Of a stretch of 64,000 bases of DNA, positions 33,301 through 46,534 are shown piece by piece (positions within the stretch are counted from its first letter, which is position 1; the number at the start of each line of letters is the position of its first letter). This DNA comes from Aquatica leii (taxonomy: Eukaryota > Arthropoda > Insecta > Coleoptera > Lampyridae). The notes beneath the pieces are model-generated. The model saw only the letters and a program-made list of their open reading frames with translations. It searched no databases and was not told where the DNA came from. The position numbers were made by a program, and so were the translations under genes. Location: assembly GCA_035610365.1 (NCBI GenBank), contig CM069432.1, positions 181,893,027 to 181,957,026 of the forward strand, in the 5' to 3' direction.

Positions 33301-36258
33301 GTTTTAATATTTCTTTGAATGCAATAAAATATTTAAATTTATATAAGAATTTATAATTATTATAATTTTGGAACAATGCAAAAAGCAAAAATATGTTTTA
33401 TTTGTGTTTGAGCGTCACTACTACATTGTTTACCTCAGATATCTACAATCTAATTAAAATCCGATACATTTTCGTACAAGTTAAACAAATTCAAAATTAG
33501 TTTACTGCTGTAGCAAGCTATTAAACGTTTATTTCCCAACGTTGTTGCAATAAATCGTAAGTTAGAAATACCTCAATGGATTTTTCGTTTAAACATAATT
33601 TAAAATAATAGAATTTTTGAGCATCCAATAATTCTGTATTTACGTCGATTGGTGTATTGAATGAGTCATAAAATAAAAACCAAACATAAAACTGTAGTAA
33701 GGTTTAAATAGGAAGCTTAATAATTGAATTGTTTGTTACCGAACCTGAGGTTATTGTAGAGTTACATAGATTTGTTTTATTTTTAACAATGGGTTTTGCT
33801 TTTGCTACTGTAAAAATATGAATTTTCAAACGACACACGTTTTGTACAAATGTCAATGTTGTTTTCTCATAATTCAATTTGATTTTGATTTTCGTTAAAG
33901 TTAAAGTCTAAAAATAATACTTTACCAAGTTAGCTTTTTATGCTTTATTATATCACACAATTTAATTAATCCACTAATATTTTGAAAATAATACATGCAA
34001 CATTATATTTGCATTATATTTAATTATCGTTATATTTTTTCTTCTAATATAATGCACAAATAAAAATACCGTAAATGATTACAATATAAAAATGAAAATA
34101 AAAAAATAGACATTTTCTTGTTTTTTTTATAAAATAATTTTAATAATGTTTTTCACTTATATTTACATATACCTGTTTATCAACTACTACTGTAAAATGG
34201 TGTAAACTGGACGATAATTAATAACCGTTGTCGATGAATCTTTTTTAACGTTCATAATTGTATACAACCGAATCAATCATATCTTAATTTCAATGTCTCT
34301 TCTCTCTCTTTTTTCTTAATATTGAATATTTAAAAAAAATTGTTCTAATTGAAAAGTAAGATTAAAACGAATTTAATCTGCGCAAGATATCCAAATAATT
34401 GAAATCTAAAAAGAAATTATAGCTAAAATTTTCATTTCCTTTCTAAAAAGGTTGAGTAATAATACGGGTGTTGGAGTGGTTGGGTATAATATTAATATTC
34501 ATGGCAGTGACATCCCAATATTTGAGAGTTAATCGCAGGTGGCAATGATTTATCTCAGCTGTCGTTTGGAATCTCGTGACTTCGTATTAATACATCAAAC
34601 GTAAAGGATGTATTCACGAAAGTTTAAAATATTGCTTTTGGTACGTTCTTTGGCGTTAATGTAATTGTTGTTTTACATTTGTATTAATTAACTTTACATA
34701 AAAGGTATGTTAAAAAAACAAAGACTATAGAGCACATGTGGGAAATATCGAAATTATTTTTCTAATGCAATGCACTTACCGTAATGACCTGCAGTCGCAA
34801 GTTATTTTTAATCCAACAAACGGCGCAGTTGAAAATGTATGTGGATGGTTGTTCTACAAAAACAAAGATATTCTAGAATTAGTTATTATAAAAACTAGAG
34901 CAGACGTTTTCCAACTGCATGTATACGTCACAGCCTCAAGTAAACTTTAATTCAATGTTATAACAATAGTCGGTTTTTGTAGTTGTCAACTTATAAAAGC
35001 AAATAGAAGTATAAAACAGTGATTGGTAATGTTGTAAATTAATAGTAAATTTTAATTTGTGTAAACCAATCTCATGTTATAAGCTGTACTTAATTGAAAA
35101 TCAACGTCAAAGACTACAATTTATTAGTTTCGCTGTACACAAACAGTTTAGTTTCAGTGTGACAAAACTTTCAAGAGAAAAGTATGTGTGTGTGTTTATA
35201 AAGTACTTATGTAGTCCGTAGTCAAAGAACACAATTATTTGCTTTATGAAAAACTGTTAGATACGCCTCCAACCAAATCAAGAAATTGTGCAACTAGAAA
35301 CGTGAGCTGTTTATGTGTTATTATTATAATACGGAGATTGCAGACCAAAATCTAAGCATAATTTAACACTACTTGTGTCAGTTGACATTCATTATTACAT
35401 AGTGGATTGAATAATAATCTACACGGGTTGCATAATTTTTATAAACAATAATGACGGTTCTTTACTTATTTGTTTTCTATTTGAAACAATAGAATAAATT
35501 ACATAACATTTATAACAGTCTGCAATACAGGGTGTCGCCAGGTTGCGTTGAAAAACAGAAGAAAATTTTTGTTTTGTAAAATTTGTCTAGATTTAGAAAT
35601 TGCCTTATAAATTGTTTTAAAAGATATTCAATAATATAAAAAACTGACATTAACTTTCTTATTTTGAATGAGACACTATATATTATTGCGTATTACAATT
35701 TCTTGTTAAATTTTAAGGTCATTTTAATAACATTTTTTATAAATTGCAGCACTTAAACGTAACGTGATTATACTTACGTTTGCGATATTTAAAAAGAATT
35801 AGAAAATCTTTGAAATTAAGTATGATAGAACCTTGTGGTCTAGCTAGATATTTGTGTTAAATACAAAAATTATATATTTTGCGTTGAAAATTTTATTTAC
35901 AAAAATTTAGAAAAGCCATCGAATTGATTATGTAACTCTAGATTATAAATATCTTGCGTGCTATAAATGAATTTGCTTGCGAAAGTAAAGGGTCTGTGGA
36001 CGAAGCTTTTTTGCGCGACTTTGTGAGACAATAACATAGCAAAACGGTAACTTTTAGTTTTGAATTTTTAATATTTAATTTATTTAATTTAGCACATGTT
36101 TCAATTTGATATTCTGTAATTAATAAATTCCATACATTCAAATCATGAATAAAGTATAATTTCCGACAGAATCTTAAAAAGACACTTTAGCAGTAATTAA
36201 TTTCAAAATTTAAGGCAGGTATTTACCTATCTAAAAATGCAGCATTCATTTTAGACCT
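30381..36258. other. AT-rich region without recognised genes
   Basis: About 5.9 kb with no recognisable protein, LTR or TIR set. Apart from the foldback at 32164-32258, only AT-rich sequence and short meaningless frames are visible. The open stretch at 34738-34950 matches nothing I know. Confidence 0.6.
32164..32258 (+). repeat. Foldback, 28-bp arms
   Basis: 32164-32191 (ATGTTTCCACTTCTTTAATA...) is complementary to 32231-32258 with four mismatches. The loop holds a tandem ATTTACAGAT pair. Weaker complementarity continues outward to about 32143 and 32281. It could be a small MITE or a transcribed hairpin; no open frame. Confidence 0.6.
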
Positions 36259-37240
36259 TGTTATGTTAAAAATTCTTAGTATGAAATTTGTTCCCTGTAC
36301 AAGATTTGTTTTCGGGACGCCCACTTTTCGTCGTGAAGGTGGGTATAAGATGTTAAACTGAAACTATTTTTCCGGTGACTGTGATACACTTTACATGTAT
36401 GTTTTAACATAAGCGCCCAGCGGATTTTCACTTCTAAAATTTAACAAGCATCTGTGTTATAGATGAGTGTATTATTATCGCTGACTCATATTTTTGCGAT
36501 ATAGTGAAATATGATAACACCACGTGTTGGGCCAATTTGGAAGGATTCCTAATATAACCAATTACCTTCCGCTGGAGGCTATAATTAGAAGCACGTACAA
36601 AAAGGGGTTCTCGAACAATTAAACCACCTCCGAGACAAATCATATTTGTAATTCATGTGATGTTCAAAGAACCTTGGAGGCACACCTGCATTAAGATTAG
36701 TGAACACCACTTGGATACTCGACGTATTTAACTAGGATTCATTGTTTCCCGATAAGCGATTTAATTGTGACACGATCCTATATCTAATTTTCCTTCATTA
36801 TCTTAGCGATTTTAGGGGATGGTTTGAGCTTGCCGATAACTATCCACATGGAGGACCGTTAGTAAGAAATACGATTTGCAACGGGTGTGAAGTCACTAGT
36901 TTTACATTAAATCTAAGATAACTTTGTGTGTAGGGTTGCCTAACCTCCAAGATTTGTATCACCGCTGTAACTGTGATATTTATAGCATTATTCTTTACTA
37001 CTATTTATGTACCTAATTTTTTTAACTTTTAATCCTTTTTCTCATTGAAAAATAAATATATTTGTCATTATAACCACTGCTTTGTCATTTATTCTATTTC
37101 AATGTTGGATAGAATTAAAAGGTGTCTATCACTCTAGCTTCTAATCGTTTTAGCGCTTTTTTAGTTTCTTTTATAATTTAGCAGCACAAAACTTACGACC
37201 AAAACTTTCGAATTCAACTGAGTTAATCGCTATCCATTTA
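36259..37240 (+). repeat. Direct repeat D1 (possible LTR plus leader)
   Basis: Matches 43011-44255 in the same orientation over its whole length, with TTTTTCCGGTGACTGTGATA and GGAGGCACACCTGCATTAAG among the shared blocks. It starts TGTTATGTTAAAAAT and contains AAAATAAATATATTTG, a polyadenylation-like signal, followed by a CA at about 37106. A leader-like stretch (TCTATCACTCTAGCTTCTAA) follows. Gypsy 2 RT coding begins right after the homology ends (GTTGCGAAA). Reading it as a 5' LTR plus leader is inference. Confidence 0.6.
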
Positions 37241-37249
37241 CGTTGCGAA

Positions 37250-38033
37250 ACAAATTTCTTCCGTTGCATAAGGTCGCTAATGAAGAGTTGGACTCAATGC
37301 TAAGTATGGGGGTTGTAGAACCGTCAAGTGATCCGTAGTCGAATCCAATTGTTTTAGTAAAGAAGAAAGATAACACTTATCGGTTTTGTGTCGATTTTAG
37401 GAAGGTGAATCAGGTTACTCGGTAGGATGCTTATCCGCCTTATATTACTTCAACTTTAGATCAGTTGAGAGATGAACGTTTTCTTTTCAGCTTGGATATT
37501 CGGTTTGCGTATTGGCAGATTCCAAAGCTGTGACTGTTTTTACTGTTCAATTCATGCGCATGCAATTTAGATTACATAATGCTACTCTTACATTTTCGCT
37601 TCCTTTTGTGGTACAGATTGATGCTTTGGGCTATGGTTTAGGTGCTGTGCTAAATCAAACGTCTGCGAATGGAGAAAAGGTGGTTAGTTATCTCAGTGAA
37701 TCACTCACTAAGGCAGAAAGATATTATTTGACGACTGAAAAAGAATGTCTGGCTGTATTATGGGTCATAGAAAAATTCCGTCGTTGTGTCAAAGGATCCT
37801 ATTTTACTGTGATAACCGATCATCATTCATTGCTGTGGTTAAATCATTTACAGAGTCCTTTAGGACGATTAGCTTATTGGTTTATTAGGATACAACAACA
37901 CGTCTTTTCGATAATCCATCGGAAAGAAAAAGACCACGTCGTTCCTGATGCGTTATCTCGCTCAGTTCCTGTACTAGAAGCTGTCCATCTGTCTGAAATT
38001 TTTTCTGTCTTTATGTTTAAGTTGCCAACTACT
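37250..38033 (+). pseudogene. Gypsy 2 RT and RNase H, with RT active site deleted
   Basis: 37280-37500 gives EELDSMLSMGVVEPSS, IVLVKKKDNTYRFCVDFRKV and LRDERFLFSLDI, the first RT blocks of Gypsy. Soon after FMRMQFRLHNA the frame jumps directly into TLTFSLPFVVQIDALGYGLG, the RNase H start, so the YxDD-bearing palm is deleted. RNase H then runs well (SYLSESLTKAERYYLTTEKE, VITDHHSLLWL, VPDALSR). The open frame at 37512-38078 covers the junction. No gag or protease precedes it. Confidence 0.75.
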
Positions 38034-38049
38034 GATGTTAAAGATAATT

Positions 38050-38340
38050 GTTTTTTCCCAATAGGAGGTCCGTGTTAGGAAAAAAATAATTTGCTATGGA
38101 TACAGTTCTTGTTCGATTGTTAAAATGTAGTTGTGTCAATTCGATCCTTGTTAACAGTTACAGCTCAAAATTTAATTGTAATTATTGGATAATTTGGCCC
38201 GAAGAAGCAGACACATTTGAATTTGTGAAACGTCGCCATGAACTGTATCCATAGCAAATTAAGTTTTGCCTACGACCGACCTCCTATTCGGAAAAAACAA
38301 TTACTACTTACACAAAGGAGGATAATAATAAACTAATATA
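38050..38340. mobile_element. Foldback retro-insertion with 16-bp target duplication
   Basis: GATGTTAAAGATAATT stands at 38034-38049 and again at 38341-38356, an exact 16-bp duplication. Between them are nested inverted arms: 38047-38079 against 38269-38302 (CCAATAGGAGGT and complement), and a perfect 21-bp pair 38088-38108/38240-38260. The centre holds GAAGAAGC..GAAACGTCGCC (38201-38237), shared with the PLE-like tails at 12443 and 59628. The right end has an ATA-rich tail. The long duplication and tail suggest target-primed retrotransposition, probably of a non-autonomous PLE derivative. No coding capacity. Confidence 0.7.
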
Positions 38341-38356
38341 GATGTTAAAGATAATT

Positions 38357-39460
38357 TTCTTTATCGTTGTGTTGTTACTCCTTTCTCTTCTGATGACTGA
38401 AAAATAGTGGTTTCTACTGAACAACGTTCGGAGACGATTTGTAACCATCACGATATTCATGTCGCGGGACACTGTGGTGTTTGGAAAACTACGGATAGAA
38501 TTTTGCAACATTACTATTGGCCCTGTTTACGTGCAGATGTCGTTCGTTATATTCCTGTGTGTCTGCTGCGAATAAGGTGAAACAAGTTGCTTCGCCTGGT
38601 ATATTCTCTTCTTGTGCTAAGCCATCGCATCCTTGGCAAGTTCTTTGCTGTGACATTGTAGGTCATCTGTCTCGATCTTTGAAAGACCATGGTTATGTAG
38701 TGGTGATTGCTGACTATTCTAGTAAGAGTCCTCTGTTCTTTCCATTACGGTCAGTTCTTGCTACCTCTATTTGTAAAATCATCAAAAAACAAATTTTTCT
38801 TCTTTTTTGTGCTTTTCAGTATCTTGTTACGGACAATGATATCCAGTTTCGTAGTAAAGAATTTGGTAAACTTCGCGCCACTTAGAGACAACGATACTCT
38901 ATACGGCTAAATATCATCCTAGGGCTAATCCCGCCAAACGAATTAATCGTCTCTTAAAAACCACGATTTCTTCATATGTTAAAGAAAATCATCGGCATTG
39001 GGATGTAAATTTCTCAAAAATTGGCTGCGCTATTCGCACTGCAAAACACGAGGGCATTGACTGTGCTCCTTTTCATACACTTTTTAGCTGTGTACACGTT
39101 CTTTCAGGAAATTTCTTTGGTTCATCTCCTTTTGATGTTTTTATTTCGGAACTTAAATTTACTTGTTCAGTGTCTCACTATGAAACAATTCGTACGCATA
39201 TTTTGAAACAACTTTTTAAAGCGTACACAAAAATGCAAGATAGATATAATCTTCGCCATCGACATGTGCGATATAAATTTGGAGATCCGGTATGGCGACG
39301 TAACTATACACTTTCTGACGCCACTAGGTATTTTAATGCCAAGTAAGCAGCTAAGTTCCTGGGACTTGTTATTATTAAAACCTTTAAATCTCCTTGGACG
39401 TATGAGTTTGTCACCACTACTGGACAATCGGTGGGTATCTAGTTTGCTTTCGATTTAGGT
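38357..39460 (+). pseudogene. Gypsy 2 integrase
   Basis: Starts with the H2C2 zinc-finger region (VAGHCGVWKTTDRILQHYYW). The core follows: WQVLCCDIVGHL with the first D, VVIADYSSK, then LVTDNDIQFRSKEF with the second D. YHPRANPAKRINRLLK has K where the catalytic E belongs. The C-terminus reads RYNLRHRHVRYKFGD and SPWTYEFVTT. Frames change at about 38580 and 38880-39010. The lost glutamate and the frameshifts make it inactive. It continues the pol of 37250-38033 after the foldback insertion. Confidence 0.75.
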
Positions 39461-42400
39461 TATTTTTCTTCGGTTTTTTTGGTTTCTACGATTAACCTTT
39501 ACACAAATTTAGTGTCCGTTGTTATTAGTGTCTATTAGGTTTAAGTAAATTTATAGTAAAGAACTAAGTGTTGTAGTCATTCTGATCTTTGCCTTGAGGT
39601 TTGGTAACTAATCTGATTGCTGGTTAATTTATTTACTTAGTTAGAGTGGTTCGACTTTTGTCGACTGTAACCAGATTCCTTATTAGTGATATCTCTTTGT
39701 TGGTTTTAGTTTGGTGCTTAGTGGTCTTGCTTAGATGTCCCATAATTTTAATTTTTTTTCCGAATTTAGTATGTTTGAAACTTTTAGTTAGTTCGCCTAA
39801 AAAGGTTGCCTGTCGCGAGTTATTATTATTTTAGTTTTGGTTCTGTTTTTGGGAAAGGTATCATACCGTTTTTGGACGATTACACAGCACTATATCTTTA
39901 TAAAAGTCTAATGTGAAGCAGTTCGCTTTATTATGTATTAGTAATGGGCTTACTTACTATTTTGGTCACCGGTGAATTGGCGACGGTTACTTTTAAGTCA
40001 CTGTTACGTTTACAAGCGATCGATATCACTTATAGCTCGTAACTTAAAAAAAGGTCGTAAAAATTTTGACAACGCAAACAATTAAAAACTTTATCATTTG
40101 ACCAATAAGCGTGCAGTAGTTACGGAATCACCGGTAACTGGTTGTATTTTTGTTAGTAGCTGACATTTTAGTGATCAACAAGTAACAGCCGACGATATTT
40201 CGACCATCACTACTATGTATTGACCTTTCGGTTTTTTGTTTTCTGGTTGTTTCTTGCCGCATTTGAGCGGTTGGTTAGGCAGTAGGTTATGTCACCCGGA
40301 GCTGACTATTTATAGAGAGATAGTCCAGCAATACAACAACATCGTACTCTTTTTTCTTTTTCTGCCTTCCTGTCTTTCATTTTCTTTTTTCGTTTAGTCA
40401 CCATGATTGGGGGGAGATCGCCTGTTGTCCGAACCTGACGACTATAGGTTCAGGAAAATTGACTGTCTTCTACCCGGTAGTCTCAAGCTCTGGGACCAGA
40501 CATAGTATCTTTCGGGGGCCGTAACAGCATCCTAGTAGCATAAAATATATGTACGATATTCTAATCATCTTGGTACAATATTTAAAGTCGGCTAAATATT
40601 GCTTGGTGTAATAGACATATTCTTGATATTGTTAAAGTGTGTAATACCAATATTTTAAAAATATGTACGTACAATATATCATTGATATAATTCTAAGGTT
40701 TTAACCTTATAATTTTTTTCAAAGTTTACATGACATCAGATAAATATATTAATTCTAGATACTTATTGCAAGGTGTAAAAAATGTATTCTAAATATTGTA
40801 GAAGTTCAAAAATTTGGGGTTTTAAACTTATTTGTTTTGTGATTTTACAAATGGCAGCCCTATTAAAGACCGGAAAAAAACATTTTTAATTTTTTCTAAA
40901 TAGTTTAAAAAATTTGCCTTTTGTTGATAAAGCAATAATTATTGCGTTTTTCTTTAATTTACTACTTTCAATGGGAAACCATTGATTTTTGTTTATTATA
41001 TAGAAAATTAGCAGTTTTCTCCTCTACTTAAGAACTGTAAACTTATGCAAAGTACAAGTTGTATACCAGGAGCCCGCACAAATCTCGTTTTAAAGCAGGT
41101 TTAAGTGATTTGAGCACACTACTATAAAGAACATGTCAGGTTTTTAAATCTGATATAATTTTACTATCATTCATTTGGTATTCCTCTATAGTCGTATAAA
41201 GAAGCGTTGCAAAAGATTTCATGAAAAGATCTAATCAAAATTTTAGAGAATTTCAAAAACGAAAAAAACTAATAATATATAATTTTGTTTTTATAAGCAT
41301 TAAAACATTTTTGTTATTATTTTTCTACGTTAGTAGTAACCCGGGAAAAGGTCAGAGAGAGGCTAATTTGAATTGAATATTAAAAAACATTGTTATTATA
41401 ATTTATTGTTGTTACTATCGTTATTAATACAATTTTTTGAACTAAATGTTTTTAAACCAAGATATACCCAGTTGTTTATTATTGTTGTTGTCCTTTAAGT
41501 GTTTATTTTAAACTTGCGTATTTTAATATTGTTAATAATTTCTTTGCTTTTTTTATTCCTTAGAAAACTTCCATCTTTGTTACGTGATTTTTACATGATA
41601 TCAGCAATACTTCCCTGATAGCCACGTTTCAAAGACTTTTTTATATTTGTTACGTTAAGTGTTCAGAATTCAACTGCATAGCGTAAGATAGAAAAGCTGC
41701 AGCATCTCAGCATGTGAGTTTTGGTGTCACTGTGTAGATCGTGGCATTTGAATATATTGCTCATGTTGTTAAACATTGTTTGTGCTTTACCAATTTATTT
41801 TTCTTAAGCTTTTGTAACTTTTTATTTTTTTTCTTAAATTTTGCTCATTATACCTACACTACTTTTTGTTATTACCTTAAAAAAATTAACATAAATTTGT
41901 AAGTAATGTAAAGTTTAAGTATAATTTCTTTGTTGCTAATTTTCATTAATTGCATAGTTGTTGAAAATATACAGCTTATAATAATTAAAACTTTGTACTT
42001 ATGTTACATGCAGTTAACGTAAGGTCAGTAATATAAAAGTTGAAATGTAAAAAGGTAACTTAGCTTTTTATTCTATGAAATGAGACAGAAGCAATTCGTG
42101 TATTGGTTTTTGTCACTGATTGTATAATCCGTAACAATAATAGTGAAATACATCTAGAACAGATTAAAAAGTAATATTTCCCATATATTGGAAACAAATA
42201 TTAAGACGACTAATATTTAGAAAAGATTTATTTTATATAAATTATTGATATAACATTACAATAAATGGTCAATATAAAAAAGTGTGACATTTAAAAACTC
42301 ACCAGATGTTTTTGTGGTCAAGTAGTACTGGTTGCAGTGACGTGCGCTTGTGTGGAATAATGCTGGAGGGCCCAACGACGCAATATTACATCTTGTCGCG

Positions 42401-43010
42401 AGGGCTTGAGCTGTGTTCAAGACTTTGTCGACAATTATCCGGCACTTTAACGATGAAACCTTAGGTTGCGATAGAAATCTAGGGGTGTTTTCTAGTCTCG
42501 TGGATGTGGGTACTGTTCCTTTTCTATTTTTCTATACTACCTACGTCTTTTTCTGGTAGGTTTTCTGAAATTTGTATTCAAGGCGGGATTTGTATTTGTA
42601 AGTTGCAGTTTCATGGGATTTTAGGGCGTTGTCCTTGACCGTAGTCTAAACTTTTTTCTTTCCTGTACTTCTTCTCTTGGTTTGCTTAGGTTTATTCGTC
42701 AGTGTGGTCTATGAGACTGCGTTGCTTTCTTGCTTTTATAGCGTAACGATTGATGTCGACTTTCAACGAGTACCTTTTCTGATACTTCATTTCTGTTGGT
42801 TGGAGTTCTTGGTTCTTTGAAATATCATTCCGCTTTATGCGACTTTTAGACACATTTGATTGGTGATAGCGAACTGAGAAAACCTCTTTCTTTTACGTTT
42901 TTTCTTGAGTTGGGTGTTATTGTGCATGAGTTGGTTTTGGATTTTAGGCGTATGCCTTAATTTTCATTCTTGATTTTACCTAGTGTCTATTTCCCAAGTT
43001 TTTATATTAC
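39461..43010. other. T-rich and AT-rich stretch after Gypsy 2
   Basis: 39461-40400 is T-rich. At 40408-40425 GGGGGGAGATCG looks like a Gypsy polypurine tract, followed by TGTTGTCCGAACC, which could open a 3' LTR; no partner LTR was found. 42300-42960 is somewhat richer in G and has a CAGTGACGTGCGCTTG motif like a hAT end, without an opposite end. The remainder shows nothing recognisable apart from the dispersed repeat at 40808-40985. Confidence 0.45.
40808..40985 (+). repeat. Dispersed repeat, copy b
   Basis: Same family and orientation as 28486-28651; this copy has about 12 extra bases near 40860. Unknown class. Confidence 0.6.
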
Positions 43011-44255
43011 TGTTATGTTAAAAATGCTTAGTAATTGATTCCCTGCATAAGATCTGTTTTCGGAACGCCTACTTTTCGTCGCGATGACGGGGATAAGATG
43101 TCGAATTAAAACTATTTTTCCGGTGACTGTGATATACTTCACATGTATGTTCTAACATATACGCCCAACAGAGTTTTCACTTCTAAGATTTCACAAGCAT
43201 CTGTGTTATAAATGGGTGGATTATTATTGCTGTTTTTATGAAATTCTTCTTGGGGCATGCATTTGACTCATATTTTTGCGATGTACGTTGATTTTCTCGT
43301 AGCTGTAATAGCGAATTATGATACCACGTGTTGAGCCAATTTGGAAAGATTTTTGATTAATTCATTACCTTCCGCTAGAGGCTATAATTAGAAACACCTA
43401 CAAAAAGGAGCTCTCGATCAATAAAATCATTTCCAAGACAATGATATTTGTAATACGTGTGATGTTCAAAAAACCTTGGAGGCACACCTGCATTAAGATT
43501 AGTGCAAACCACTTGGATGCTTGACGCATTTAACGAGGATTCATTGTTTGACAATAAGCAAGTTAATTGTGATACTATCCTATAACTACTTTTTCTTCAT
43601 TTTCGTGGTGATTTTAAGGTATAGTTTGAGCTTGCCGATAGCTCTCCGTGTGGACGACCGTAAGAACTTTTATCTTTTACTTGTCAGTAACTTGTATATT
43701 TGTCAAACGCTAAATACGCACGACTTAGGTATAGCTATTATAACAATTAACGCACGTAATTGTTTTTGTTCCTACGGTGTCAATTTACGTGAAATGCGAT
43801 TTGCAACGGGTGTGAAGTCACTATTTTACATTAAATCAAAGATTAATTTCAAAATTATATATTACTTGATTTTGATCTGTTGGATGTATTTTAATAACTT
43901 TGTGTGGAGGGTTGCCTAATCTCTAGGACTTGTATCAACACTATAACTATATATATATATATATTTATAAAATTATTTTTTACTAATATTTATGTACCTA
44001 ATTCTTTGAACTATTGATCTCTTCTTTTCTCATTGGAAAATAAATATATTTGTTGTTATAACCAATGCTTTATCATTTACTATATTGCAGTGTTGGATAG
44101 ATTTCAGCGTTGGGTATGTGTCTATCACTCTAGCTTCTAATCGTTTTGGGGTATTTTAAATTTGTTTTATTATTTAGCACCAAGAAGCGTACAATCCAAA
44201 CCTCCGAATTCAACTGAGTTAGTCGCTAGCCATTTAAGTTGCGAAAAAACCCTCG
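43011..44255 (+). repeat. Direct repeat D2 (possible LTR plus leader)
   Basis: Homologous to D1 (36259-37240), starting at the same TGTTATGTTAAAAAT and ending at the same GTTGCGAAA. It has two extra blocks, about 43230-43258 and about 43645-43800. Because the match runs past the likely LTR end into leader-like sequence, D2 looks like a second 5' end and not a simple 3' LTR. Confidence 0.6.
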
Positions 44256-45905
44256 AAATAACCTTTACAGTTTTACATTTTTTAAAGTTATAACATTTTT
44301 AGTTTTGTTCAGATATGAAAAGAGCATGTGCATAACTTTAATCAATTAGTAAATGACTAGGACAAGTATAAAAAAAATTGAACTCTTTGTTGTAGTTCTA
44401 CATTTTATGAACAATATAAAAATAATTATAATAAGAAAACGTAATAATTAGATCGAAATCTATAAAACCGTAAACGTCTAAAAACACTATTTGTATTAGT
44501 ATTTTACAAACGCTATGAGATTCTTCTTTATCCTTACTCTAGGCGGGCATAACTAAGACACAATTCCTTCGGAAACCATAGATTAATGCTGTGGCAAACT
44601 TAGTGCAAATTGCAGACGTAAGTAAAATTGAGCTCATATAAACTCACTTATCTGTAGTAAAAAGATCTGGTCAGCATAGATATCGCATCTTATAGTATAT
44701 TTGAAATAAAAGATTTCAATTTCACAATTATTAAAAGTAAAGAAAGATTTTAATTTGTAAATGTAATTTCTCTGTGGTTAACTTTTAAACATGTTAACAT
44801 GTAAATAAATCGTATCTAGAAATTCTAAAACGCAGAATTAAAATTGTATACTAGTTAATTGTGTATCAATCAATGTTTGTAAAATACCTAAAATAAAGAA
44901 AATGCTATTTTCCTTGCTAAAATTGGAAATTCAAAAAAAAACAACCCGAGTATGGTTTAATGGCCGTTTAAATAAATATATGTTTTGCTTTGGAATTATT
45001 TAACTTATTTAATAAAAATCTTACTTTATTCAATTTAAATTAATGTCAATGTTGTTTTTTTCATATATGTTTTGTTTTTTGTTGCAATAAGTTAACAATT
45101 TTTAAAGTTTATATAAAATTACAAATTTTGCAAATGTAGTAATAGTACAAGTAGGTATATACATACATATGTATGTAGTTACACAGGTTTCTAAAAAATC
45201 AAATTTGCGTGAGTATTACAATTTAAATAATGTGTTAATATTTACTGATAAATGATCTAACTAACTGTTTTTATTTAGATATTACTACATTTAAACAGCA
45301 AACTAAAACTAACGAGGAAAAAGATCAACTAATACGTCTTTCTTTAAAAAGCTTCTATTTTTGGAAAACAAAAATATTATACAAGACAATTCAGTTACAC
45401 TTGGCACATCTATAATTTGAAGCTATGCCGCTCGTTACTTGTCAATATTATTCAGAGTAAATCAAGTTTTTAATACTCTATAGTTAGTAACAAACAGGCA
45501 GATCGAGTTTTTATCTGACAACCAAAGATAAACAGCTAAGTAAGTTTTCCGTTCCTACTTCTCTATTTGTTGGGTCTACCAAAGATATGATTTTCATAGA
45601 AAGTGTTTGCTAACGTAGTATTAAATTGAGTGATAGCTTGTTTAGTGCAAGTGTTCGTACATCAGAAAATCTGGGAAAACGTAGATTGAATTATTACAAA
45701 TCATCTTCAAGACAGCATAACAGGCGGACTAGTAAAAATAACACAAGTCGGTATCTCTGCATCGTAAGTTACATAAAAAAATCAAAATTATTGTAACTTA
45801 ACAATTGAAATACAAATGTTCATGCCAAGATAAAATAAAGACTTCTTATTAATACAAAGTTATTTACTTATAAAGGTATAAAGAGATTTTAAGTTAACAT
45901 AAATT
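44256..45905. other. AT-rich region without recognised genes
   Basis: About 1.65 kb, no open frame of interest and no repeats recognised. Confidence 0.55.
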
Positions 45906-46534
45906 TCAATATGTCAAAGTGTAAGTGTTGCCAATTGAATAAAGAGTTTCCCAATGTTGTTTGAAAATTAAAATTATACGGAAAATATTAAAATTGAATC
46001 GAAATAGAGAAAATAGTATGTGTGGTGTAACTGAAAAACCGTATTCTGAAATTAAAAAAGCAAGTTCTAAAAATATTACAATAAACGAAGCTGTGGTAAG
46101 AAATTTAAAATTTATTTTCAGTTTCATTCAAGAATTATAGTAGACATAAATATAGAAAGTTACCGTAGTTTTTGGTAATTGTTACTGAGTTGACATTTTT
46201 GTTCTGAATATGCACTTTGTAGGTTTTTGGCAATTTATGCACAGGACAAAGTTTTGCTTAAATAGAAAAACGGTTTGCAATTATAAATATGCCGACTATG
46301 TCATCAAGAACTTATTATGACATTACAAAAACATATTAAAAAAATAAAAGAAAATGCTGTTCATGAAATGAGGGATGTTCCAGAAACAGAAAAAGCCGAA
46401 GCTATTGCTAGAAAAGAAACTGTAGTGTTAATGGCACTTGGGCATAAAGGTCATATCAATCTAATTATACATCTCTTTCTGAATTGGTGATTGCTAAAAT
46501 TTGCAATATTACATTTTACGTTCTTTTTTGTGTG

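Noticed and set aside
34738-34950. Small host gene
   Set aside because: 70-residue frame with no known motif, signal peptide, splice context or conserved pattern; length is not exceptional for chance.
43521-43919. 132-residue open frame as a gene
   Set aside because: It lies inside repeat D2, has no counterpart in D1 because of the extra block, and shows no domain.
36259-44255. D1 and D2 as the two LTRs of Gypsy 2
   Set aside because: No polypurine tract before D2, no primer-binding site fixed after D1, and the homology runs beyond any plausible LTR edge.
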